Origin: an uncultured Ignavibacteriales bacterium
GTDB taxonomy: Bacteria > Bacteroidota > Ignavibacteria > Ignavibacteriales > Ignavibacteriaceae
Direction of reading: 5' to 3'
DNA: 7,286 nt
Assembly (NCBI GenBank): GCA_903915485.1
Contig: CAIWTC010000157.1
Location: forward strand, 1-7,286
The position numbers and the translations under genes were made by a program. Shown here one piece after another: positions 1-5,566 of the stretch; position 1 is the first letter of the stretch, and every line of letters begins with the position of its first letter. The notes below the pieces were generated by a model that did no database searches, was not told the DNA's origin, and saw only the letters and a list, made by a program, of their open reading frames with translations.

Positions 1-85
1 CTTTGGATCAATGCTTACATTTTAATAAGTCTCAAAAAAACATTGATTATTGGATTTAGTTAAGTACAATAGTCAATTCCCTTTC
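1..85. other. Left-edge stretch, possible 3' end of an upstream gene
   Basis: No gene can be assigned. On the + strand one frame is open from base 1 to a TAA at 61-63 (20 codons), and the two other frames stop at 23-25 and 55-57, so any of them could be the tail of a gene lying to the left. None gives a recognisable protein end. The terminator that follows at 86-123 points rightwards, which is the reason to suspect a + strand gene ending here or just outside the window. Confidence 0.3.
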
Positions 86-123
86 AAAGTAAGGAAGGTA
101 TAAAGCTTTCCTTACTTTTTTTT
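86..123 (+). terminator. Rho-independent terminator of an upstream + strand gene
   Basis: An 11-bp perfect stem (AAAGTAAGGAA at 86-96 pairing with TTCCTTACTTT at 108-118) closes an 11-base loop and runs directly into a T tract (116-123). The T tract is on the right side only, so it acts on + strand transcription. It insulates the permease promoter region from whatever lies to the left. Confidence 0.85.
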
Positions 124-391
124 ATCCACAACAACATAACTTCAAGTACTTCCCATGCTTTGCCCCATTCGTTCAGATATATAATCTTATAATAAAGATT
201 AACTAATTCCAAGACTCCTAAATAACAGAAATTTTGCTGACATTACTCTTCTCTATTAGCAACAGCTCATCTCCCGACTTTTTTATTACCTTGTTTACCC
301 CACATTCCCTTATTAATTTAGGTATATCACACTATATTCAATATATAATAAGCAATATATCATTTTTTATGATATTTAATTAAGTTTTTGC
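124..391. other. AT-rich intergenic stretch without a supported gene
   Basis: These 268 bases contain no ORF with a credible start and no recognised RNA gene. Visible structure is limited to a 7-bp inverted repeat (TAATCTT at 182-188 with AAGATTA at 195-201), a TATAAT hexamer at 180-185 with no partner -35 box, and increasingly AT-rich sequence after about 300. It is most simply the upstream regulatory part of the permease gene. Confidence 0.5.
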
Positions 392-481
392 TTGACACGA
401 AATATAATTTACACTATATTAGACTTAGTCATTTACTAATTTAGTTATTATTCACTTTTTGACTTATTAATTAAGGTATAT
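309..481 (+). repeat. Pair of 19-bp direct repeats flanking the permease promoter
   Basis: CTTATTAATTTAGGTATAT at 309-327 and CTTATTAATTAAGGTATAT at 463-481 match in 18 of 19 positions in the same orientation, 154 bases apart. The promoter at 392-420 lies between them. A second, exact 10-base repeat, ACACTATATT, occurs at 329-338 and 411-420, and its second copy contains the -10 box. In such AT-rich DNA some repetition is expected, but a pair this long around a promoter is consistent with regulator binding sites. Function is inferred only from position. Confidence 0.5.
392..420 (+). promoter_or_regulatory. Sigma-70 type promoter of the permease gene
   Basis: TTGACA at 392-397 (6/6 to the -35 consensus) is separated by exactly 17 bases from TATATT at 415-420 (5/6 to the -10 consensus). 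Transcription should begin near 427, giving a leader of roughly 120 bases before the ATG at 550. This is the best promoter match in the window. The pattern is the classical housekeeping one rather than the TTG/TAnnTTTG type described for many Bacteroidales. Confidence 0.8.
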
Positions 482-493
482 GAGTTAATATAC
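476..493. promoter_or_regulatory. 18-bp dyad in the permease leader, possible operator
   Basis: GTATAT at 476-481 and ATATAC at 488-493 form a perfect 6-bp inverted repeat around a 6-base spacer. It lies about 50 bases downstream of the predicted transcription start and its left arm overlaps the second direct repeat. The geometry suits a dimeric repressor. The small size and AT-richness make chance a real alternative. Confidence 0.35.
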
Positions 494-538
494 TTCACTA
501 TTAAAGTAATTTTAATAAAATAACACAAACAAATACAT

Positions 539-544
539 AGGAGG
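539..544 (+). promoter_or_regulatory. Strong Shine-Dalgarno of the permease gene
   Basis: AGGAGG lies 5 bases before the ATG at 550, separated from it by CCCCC. It is the only full-length Shine-Dalgarno in the window and fixes the permease start. Confidence 0.9.
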
Positions 545-549
545 CCCCC

Positions 550-2082
550 ATGGCTGAAAAAACAATGCAAAAAACACTTGGACTAACCGGAGTGACCGTC
601 AACGCGATGGCGCTTATTGCGCCCGGAGCATTTTTGTGGATTACATATCAGCTCCAGGCTTCTAATACAGGCGGCGATACCGATATGTGGTCAGGCATCG
701 TAGCAGCATTAATTGTTGCGTTCCTGACCGCTTTTTCATTTGCTGAACTTGCGAAAAAATATCCCGAAGCAGGTGCAGGAGGTTCTTACTACTTCGCTGA
801 AAAAGCTTTTCTGGATAGAGAAAAAAATTCACACAAAAGATTTGCCAGAATTTCTAAATTCGTAACCGGATGGGCTGCTCATTTATTCTATTGGGTATAT
901 CCCGGAGTCATGGTTGCGATGATGGCTGTACTTGTAACTTATATACTTGGTCAATTCGGAATTAATATATCAGTGTTTGCACAAATTGGTGTTGCTGTTG
1001 CATTTGCAGTTATTGTTGGCTTTATTGCTGTCCGCGGTGTCAGCGGTTCAACAAATGTTTCAATTATCATCAACATAATTCAGCTAACATCATTGGTCGG
1101 ATTTAGTATCTTAGCAATAATGTTCAGACTGAAAAATCCGCTTGGTGTTGCAGAATCAGGATGGACACATCCTTCAATGACATCAATTGTTTTTCCACAT
1201 AGTTTACCTGCTATGCTTTTCCAATCAACAATTGCAATATTAATTTTAGTAGGGTTTGAATCATCAACATCACTGGCAGGTGAGGCAAAGAATCCTAAAA
1301 AAGATATACCCAGAGGAGTTATTCTTTCTTTGGTTATTCAAGGAATATTTGCTTACCTATTAGAATACTTCGCAGCTAATTTTGCAATGTGCGATAAACT
1401 AACTTATACTGCCGCTGACGGAAAAATTTTAACAGGAATGTCTGCAGCAGCTGCATCCGGTGCACCTATCGGGGATTTAACAAGACTTATCGGTGACTCC
1501 ATGCTTGGCGGAAACGGTTTTGCTTTAATGATTGTCATCGCAGTAACCGTAGGATTAGCAATTCTCGGAACAACATTAGCAGCTATCAATACTGCTGTGC
1601 GTGTAAGTTTTGCAATGGCACAGGATAAAGAGATGCCGGAATTACTTGGTGTGCTTCACGATAAACATGTTACTCCACACTTAGGCGTATGGGTATTAGT
1701 AGCAGTTTCAGCAATCATCGGCGGAATTGGCGTTCTGAATATTACAGCACTTACAGGTGTTACATTAGCTTCAAACATCGGTACATTTATTCTATATGCA
1801 ATGATTTGCGGATTAACTTTTATTACATTCACCGGCAAGATTGATTTCAATGCATTCAAGCATGCTATCATTCCATTCTTTGGTTTGTTAGGAAATGTCG
1901 GATTGTTAGCAGCCATTGTAATCATCGGTCTTTCTACACCCGGCAGTTCAAGCGATGCTACACAAATAGCATTATACATCACCGCTGGTTGGGGTATAAT
2001 TAGTGCTCTGTATTTCGTTATCCGAAGTAAAAAAGAAGGACGAGATATTATCCCAACTATTGAAAGTGAACCAGCTAATTAA
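550..2082 (+). CDS. APC-superfamily amino-acid/amine permease
   Basis: A 510-residue integral membrane protein, the usual size for the APC family of proton- or cation-coupled amino-acid and amine transporters. Residues 10-34 form the first helix, with the small-residue/Gly break typical of the family substrate site (NAMALIAPGAF, 18-28). FAELAKKYPEAGAGGSYYFA (64-83) and GFESSTSLAGEAKNPKKDIP (235-254) match conserved APC segments. Hydrophobicity suggests about 12 helices, roughly 14-34, 47-67, 105-131, 142-162, 171-192, 222-243, 256-280, 322-347, 378-398, 403-427, 438-461 and 471-491. Loops near 86-102 and 280-310 are longer and polar. The start is set by AGGAGG and a good upstream promoter. 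The gene has its own terminator, so it looks monocistronic. Substrate cannot be read from sequence. Closeness to glutamine synthetase hints at glutamate, glutamine or another amino acid, which is inference. Confidence 0.92.
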   Translation: MAEKTMQKTLGLTGVTVNAMALIAPGAFLWITYQLQASNTGGDTDMWSGIVAALIVAFLTAFSFAELAKKYPEAGAGGSYYFAEKAFLDREKNSHKRFARISKFVTGWAAHLFYWVYPGVMVAMMAVLVTYILGQFGINISVFAQIGVAVAFAVIVGFIAVRGVSGSTNVSIIINIIQLTSLVGFSILAIMFRLKNPLGVAESGWTHPSMTSIVFPHSLPAMLFQSTIAILILVGFESSTSLAGEAKNPKKDIPRGVILSLVIQGIFAYLLEYFAANFAMCDKLTYTAADGKILTGMSAAAASGAPIGDLTRLIGDSMLGGNGFALMIVIAVTVGLAILGTTLAAINTAVRVSFAMAQDKEMPELLGVLHDKHVTPHLGVWVLVAVSAIIGGIGVLNITALTGVTLASNIGTFILYAMICGLTFITFTGKIDFNAFKHAIIPFFGLLGNVGLLAAIVIIGLSTPGSSSDATQIALYITAGWGIISALYFVIRSKKEGRDIIPTIESEPAN

Positions 2083-2105
2083 GATTATTTTTCAAAATAT
2101 TGTAA

Positions 2106-2145
2106 GATTAAGAGCAGTAATTCTTTATTGCTCTTAATCATTTTT
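2106..2145 (+). terminator. Intrinsic terminator after the permease, abutting the phosphatase start
   Basis: GATTAAGAGCA (2106-2116) pairs perfectly with TGCTCTTAATC (2129-2139) over 11 bp, followed by A and TTTTT at 2141-2145. It lies 23 bases after the permease stop. The T tract ends just 13 bases before the TTG start of the phosphatase, so the phosphatase is either fed by read-through or has a start site inside or upstream of this hairpin. Confidence 0.8.
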
Positions 2146-2158
2146 ATAAAGGTATATA

Positions 2159-2992
2159 TTGCAACTCAATGAAGTTGAGATAGTTTCGTCCGCGGCAACG
2201 CATGTCGGAAAAGTCAGACAGGATAATCAGGATTCCCTGAAAGTTTGCAGCACCGATAATCATCATTCAGACTCAACCGGATTTCTTTATGGAATTGCGG
2301 ATGGGATGGGAGGCTATGCTCACGGCGGGGTTGCGAGCACTGTGGCTCTTGAAACTCTTTTCGAAACTTACTATGAAGCTAAGAAGGAATCACCCTCGCA
2401 AAAAATACGCGTCGGGATTCAAAATGCAAATCTAAATGTTTACAAAACTGCTCAAACTATGGCAAGCGGTAAAATGGGAACTACACTGACCGCTGTTTCA
2501 GTCGATCACCAGACTCTAACTATAGGCCATGTCGGTGACAGTCGTGCTTATTTAATTCGGGACAACAAATCAAAGTGCTTAACTAATGACCACACAAGAG
2601 TTGGAGAATTAGTTCGCATGAAACTTTTGACACCCGAAAAAGTCCGCACACATGTACAAAGATCAGTTTTAGATAAGTGCCTGGGGATAGGTTTATTCGT
2701 TCAGCCAGATGTTTTTGAAGTACCCGTGCAGGATGGGGATAAAATACTGCTTTGCACAGATGGTCTATGGTCAGTCATTGACGACCATGAATTCGGGTCA
2801 TTTATTTCAACTGTGAAATCCGAAGAAGTTTGTGATTCACTCGTCAATTTAGCAATGGAAAGAGACAGTGATGATAATATTTCAATTTTACTTATTGATC
2901 TGCATAAATTGAGCAAGAAAAAGCCGGCAGAACAAAAAAAGTCTAAATGGCATTTCCCTTCCATGCTAAGCAAACTGGTAAAAGGACATTGA
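2159..2992 (+). CDS. PP2C-family Ser/Thr protein phosphatase
   Basis: A 277-residue soluble metal-dependent (Mg/Mn) phosphatase of the bacterial PrpC/Stp type, predicted to remove phosphate from Ser/Thr residues in the cytoplasm. PP2C motifs appear in order: VRQDNQD (19-25), ADGMGG (47-52), MGTTLT (106-111), GHVGDSRAYL (123-132), NDHT (143-146), CTDGLW (199-204) and DSDDNIS (236-242). The metal-binding aspartates D48, D200 and D239 are present. The segment normally like LTRALG reads VLDKCLG (170-176), with Lys where Arg is usual. A Lys-rich tail (about 252-277) extends past the catalytic fold. The TTG start is chosen because AAAGG sits 6 bases upstream, an in-frame stop lies at 2147-2149, and no ATG occurs before the first motif. 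It is probably the antagonist of the downstream kinase. Confidence 0.95.
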   Translation: MQLNEVEIVSSAATHVGKVRQDNQDSLKVCSTDNHHSDSTGFLYGIADGMGGYAHGGVASTVALETLFETYYEAKKESPSQKIRVGIQNANLNVYKTAQTMASGKMGTTLTAVSVDHQTLTIGHVGDSRAYLIRDNKSKCLTNDHTRVGELVRMKLLTPEKVRTHVQRSVLDKCLGIGLFVQPDVFEVPVQDGDKILLCTDGLWSVIDDHEFGSFISTVKSEEVCDSLVNLAMERDSDDNISILLIDLHKLSKKKPAEQKKSKWHFPSMLSKLVKGH

Positions 2993-3126
2993 ATATTAAT
3001 ACGAATATTACAGGAAACAACCCTAGCCTCATTCAGACAATCTTTGTTTTTAAGGCGAATCTTGTATATATTGAAAGTTTAAAACAGAATTATTACAAAA
3101 TAAAATCATTATAATAGAGAGCAATA
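2993..3126 (+). other. Intergenic gap between phosphatase and kinase
   Basis: This 134-base gap has no terminator-like hairpin, so co-transcription of phosphatase and kinase is possible. An 8-base direct repeat GAATATTA occurs at 2991-2998 and 3003-3010. AGAGAG at 3116-3121, 5 bases before the GTG at 3127, is the likely weak ribosome binding site of the kinase. A TATAAT hexamer at 3110-3115 lacks a -35 partner and is too close to the start to be called a promoter with confidence. Confidence 0.45.
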
Positions 3127-4101
3127 GTGTTACAAATTGGCGACCAATTTGATCATTTTCAAATTCAAGGACATATAGCAAAAGGCGGTTCAAGCGATGT
3201 TTACCGCGCGCACGATTTATTATCAGGAAAGAGCGTTGTGCTCAAAATTCCTGACAGTATGTCAATTGGCGACCCGGCACAGTATGAACGCTTTCAGCGT
3301 GAACTTGAAGTTATGAGAACTTTGAATCACCCTGCTATCCAAAAAGGTTTGGGCTCGGGGAAATATAATAATACACCTTATCTGGTTACAGAACTGGTGG
3401 AGGGTGAATCGATGAGAGACCTTGTTCGAAGAGCAACTCCCATGCCCCCTCATGATGCAATTGACTTAATCCGCAAAATTGCAGATGGAATGGCTCATTG
3501 CCACGACCAGGGAATTATTCACCGCGACTTAAAACCTGAGAATGTTTTAATTTCAAATTCGGGTCAGCCGGTAATTTTAGATTTTGGGTTAACCCTCACT
3601 AAAGGTTCAACACGCGTAACATACTCAAATTTCAGCGGTGCTGCAGGAACTCCTGATTACATGGCACCTGAACAGATAGAAGGTCAACGCGGCGATAAGC
3701 GGACTGATATTTATGCTCTCGGAATAATGTTATATGAGTTACTGACAGGAACTAACCCCTTCAGCGGCGATAACAACATGGCAGTGATGGCCCAGCATCT
3801 CAAAGGTGCTATCCCCCGCCTTGATGTAGAGTTCCCCGGCATATCAACCGAACTCGCAGCGTTCGTTGCTTATTGCCTGCAACGCAATCCTGATGACCGT
3901 TTTATTGACCTGCACGATTTCCTTAACAAACTCGACAACCTTGAAACAATTGACCTTTCAATTTTAGAAAGAGGAGCAGGACCCGAATCGGCAGTTCCCT
4001 TCTGGCGTTCACCTATGGTAATTACAGTTGGTAAAGCTATTTTGATTATGATTCTTATTATTATTGGTGCTAAATTTTTAAGTTATTTTGGAAAAAAATG
4101 A
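3127..4101 (+). CDS. Hanks-type Ser/Thr protein kinase with C-terminal membrane helix
   Basis: A 324-residue eukaryotic-like protein kinase. The N-terminal kinase domain (about 9-272) has the ATP loop IAKGGSSDVY (17-26), catalytic Lys40, helix-C Glu59, catalytic loop HRDLKPEN (132-139), DFG (152-154), the activation segment ending GTPDYMAPEQ (174-183), DIYALG (194-199) and the late conserved Arg258. All residues needed for activity are present, and it is an RD kinase likely activated by phosphorylation of the Ser/Thr-rich loop 157-170. The first Gly of the ATP loop is Ala18. A linker leads to one hydrophobic helix (about 297-318) and a short FGKK end. There are no PASTA or other sensor repeats, unlike PrkC/PknB. 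The GTG start follows AGAGAG. Its TGA overlaps the glnA ATG by 4 bases, implying translational coupling. The PP2C gene upstream is the natural partner. Confidence 0.96.
   Translation: MLQIGDQFDHFQIQGHIAKGGSSDVYRAHDLLSGKSVVLKIPDSMSIGDPAQYERFQRELEVMRTLNHPAIQKGLGSGKYNNTPYLVTELVEGESMRDLVRRATPMPPHDAIDLIRKIADGMAHCHDQGIIHRDLKPENVLISNSGQPVILDFGLTLTKGSTRVTYSNFSGAAGTPDYMAPEQIEGQRGDKRTDIYALGIMLYELLTGTNPFSGDNNMAVMAQHLKGAIPRLDVEFPGISTELAAFVAYCLQRNPDDRFIDLHDFLNKLDNLETIDLSILERGAGPESAVPFWRSPMVITVGKAILIMILIIIGAKFLSYFGKK
4092..4101 (+). other. Kinase-glnA ATGA overlap with A7 tract
   Basis: Seven A residues (4092-4098) are followed by TGA (4099-4101). The last A with TG forms the glnA ATG, giving a 4-base stop/start overlap. 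GGA at 4090-4092 is a weak Shine-Dalgarno 5 bases before the ATG. In the kinase frame the tract reads A AAA AAA TGA, the register of a bacterial -1 slippery heptamer. A -1 slip would carry ribosomes straight into the glnA frame at its ATG codon. Confidence 0.6.
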
Positions 4102-5450
4102 TACCAAAACCAAAAATTGAGTCTCAAGAGCAGCTAATTGCTTTTGTAAAAGAACAGGATGTAAAGTTCATTGATTTACAGTTCACCGACATCGGCGGAG
4201 CTGTAAAAAATGTAACTATACCCACGAGCGAAATTGAGGCAACTGTTAACCATGGAATATGGTTTGACGGTTCATCCGTTGAAGGTTTTGCCCGTGTTGC
4301 CGAAAGCGATATGTATCTCACTCCTGACATCACTTCTTTCGCAATACTCCCATGGTTATCGAATGAAGAAAAAACCGGAAGACTTATCTGCAATGTTTTT
4401 ACTCCAAATGGCTTACCATTTCTTGGAGACCCAAGAACAATTCTCCAGAATGTTTTGGCAGAAGCAGATGCAATGGGATTTGAATATAAAACAGGACCAG
4501 AACTTGAATTCTTTCTATTAAGAAGACATGCTGACGGTAGCATTTTCCCGCCAACCCCACAAGACAACGGCGGATATTTTGACCAACCTGTTGATATGGT
4601 TGCAACATCATTTTGGCGCCAGGTCACTCATGCACTCACTGCATTCGGCATAGAAGCGGAAGCAATGCACCACGAGGTTTCTCCGGGTCAGCATGAGATA
4701 GATTTCCGATATTCAGGCGCTCTCGTTACTGCTGACAATGCTGTAACTTTCAGAACTTTAATAAAAATTTTAGCAGACCAAAAAGGTCTTTATGCTACCT
4801 TTATGCCCAAGCCTGTAAGAGGATTAAGCGGGAACGGTATGCATGTTCATCAAAGTTTATGTTTTAAGGCAAACGGCGCAAATGCTTTTTGTGACCCAGG
4901 TGACTCGCATGGACTTTCAAAAATTGCAAAACATTTTATAGCAGGTCAGTTGGAACATGCAAGAGGCATGTGCGCGATACTTGCCCCGCTTGTGAATTCA
5001 TACAAAAGATTAGTCCAAGGATATGAAGCTCCTGTTTATACAAGTTGGGGAAGAATCAACCGCTCAGCACTGATTAGGATTCCCAGAGTGCATTCTATCG
5101 GTTCAACACGCATTGAACTTCGATGCCCTGACCCAAGCTGCAATCCTTATTTAGCTTTTGCAGCAATGCTTGCCGCAGGACTTGATGGAATCAAAAGAGA
5201 ACTTCCTTTGCAGGACGCTCATGAAGAAAACTTATATCTGCTCGCCGGTTCACCACAAGCAGAAACAATCGGAGTACTACCCGGTTCACTACAGGAAGCA
5301 ATTGCTGAATTGGAAAAAGATGAAGTTATGAAGACAGCACTCGGCGCTCATGTTTACGAGCGATTCATCAATGCAAAAAAACAGGAGTGGGAAGAATACC
5401 GGTTAGAAGTTTCCAAATGGGAACTTGAACGGTACTTGCCTATATATTGA
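4098..5450 (+). CDS. glnA: Glutamine synthetase, type I (I-alpha-like)
   Basis: A 450-residue glutamine synthetase making glutamine from glutamate, ammonia and ATP as a cytoplasmic dodecamer. The beta-grasp N-domain (about 12-100) carries FDGSSVEGFARVAESDMYL (56-74). The catalytic domain has PELEFF (134-139), EVSPGQHE (193-200), KPVRGLSGNGMHVHQS (238-253), YKRL (302-305), GYEAPVY (308-314) and RIELRCPDPSCNPYLAF (338-354), which supply the metal, ATP and glutamate ligands. Length and the lack of the GSI-beta insertion and adenylylation-type NLYDLP segment (here NLYLLAGS, 378-385) point to class I-alpha. Arg66 corresponds in position to the feedback-inhibition Arg of Bacillus GlnA, and the C-terminus WELERYLPIY resembles the Bacillus WEREQYMSQY end that contacts regulators. 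It starts within the kinase stop codon and is followed by a terminator, so it is the last gene of its transcript. No GlnR-like operator was seen. Confidence 0.97.
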   Translation: MIPKPKIESQEQLIAFVKEQDVKFIDLQFTDIGGAVKNVTIPTSEIEATVNHGIWFDGSSVEGFARVAESDMYLTPDITSFAILPWLSNEEKTGRLICNVFTPNGLPFLGDPRTILQNVLAEADAMGFEYKTGPELEFFLLRRHADGSIFPPTPQDNGGYFDQPVDMVATSFWRQVTHALTAFGIEAEAMHHEVSPGQHEIDFRYSGALVTADNAVTFRTLIKILADQKGLYATFMPKPVRGLSGNGMHVHQSLCFKANGANAFCDPGDSHGLSKIAKHFIAGQLEHARGMCAILAPLVNSYKRLVQGYEAPVYTSWGRINRSALIRIPRVHSIGSTRIELRCPDPSCNPYLAFAAMLAAGLDGIKRELPLQDAHEENLYLLAGSPQAETIGVLPGSLQEAIAELEKDEVMKTALGAHVYERFINAKKQEWEEYRLEVSKWELERYLPIY

Positions 5451-5471
5451 TTCTTAATTTTTACTAAAATT

Positions 5472-5507
5472 AAAAAGGTGACAATATTATATTATCACCT
5501 TTTTTTA
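5472..5507. terminator. Bidirectional terminator between convergent glnA and DUF6569 gene
   Basis: AAAAAGGTGA (5472-5481) pairs with TCACCTTTTT (5495-5504) over 10 bp, with a 13-base AT loop and a T run to 5506. On the - strand the same hairpin is followed by T-rich sequence (TTTTTAATTTT). It lies 22 bases after the glnA stop and about 50 bases beyond the stop of the - strand gene, so it can serve both. Confidence 0.85.
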
Positions 5508-5520
5508 TGTCATGAAGAAG

Positions 5521-5566
5521 CAGTATTAGTCAAACAGTGTTAAGTCAAGACAATATTAACTCAAGC
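5521..5566. repeat. Three imperfect tandem repeats of about 15 bases
   Basis: CAGTATTAGTCAAA (5521-5534), CAGTGTTAAGTCAAGA (5535-5550) and CAATATTAACTCAAGC (5551-5566) follow each other without gaps. The first two differ by one substitution and two single-base gaps, and the last two agree in 12 of 16 positions. The third copy runs through the stop codon and last codons of the - strand gene. No function is apparent, and a short degenerate duplication is the simplest reading. Confidence 0.45.

Noticed and set aside
241..350. Minus-strand open stretch of about 37 codons ending in TAG (would read ...GDELLLIEKSNVSKISVI)
   Set aside because: It looks protein-like but has no ATG or GTG start in frame, a stop directly upstream, and a length expected by chance in AT-rich DNA. 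Not supported as a gene or a remnant.
459..491. Second promoter for the permease (TTGACT at 459 with TAATAT at 486)
   Set aside because: The spacing is 21 bases, outside the usual 16-19, and a much better promoter lies just upstream.
427..538. Riboswitch or T-box in the permease leader
   Set aside because: The leader is long enough for one but is almost entirely AT-rich with only one small dyad. No conserved riboswitch core or terminator/antiterminator pair could be seen.
1404..1982. Minus-strand open frames inside the permease gene
   Set aside because: They are antisense shadows of a clearly conserved membrane protein, with no ribosome site or recognisable domains.
3071..3115. Possible kinase promoter (TTGAAA at 3071, TACAAA at 3094, or TATAAT at 3110)
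   Set aside because: TTGAAA-N17-TACAAA is a weak match, and the TATAAT hexamer has no -35 box and would start transcription almost at the GTG. AT-rich sequence gives such hexamers often.
4124..4627. Minus-strand 167-codon frame and overlapping + and - strand frames inside glnA
   Set aside because: The full-length glutamine synthetase in the main frame accounts for the region. The alternatives have no family resemblance and arise from the coding bias of glnA.
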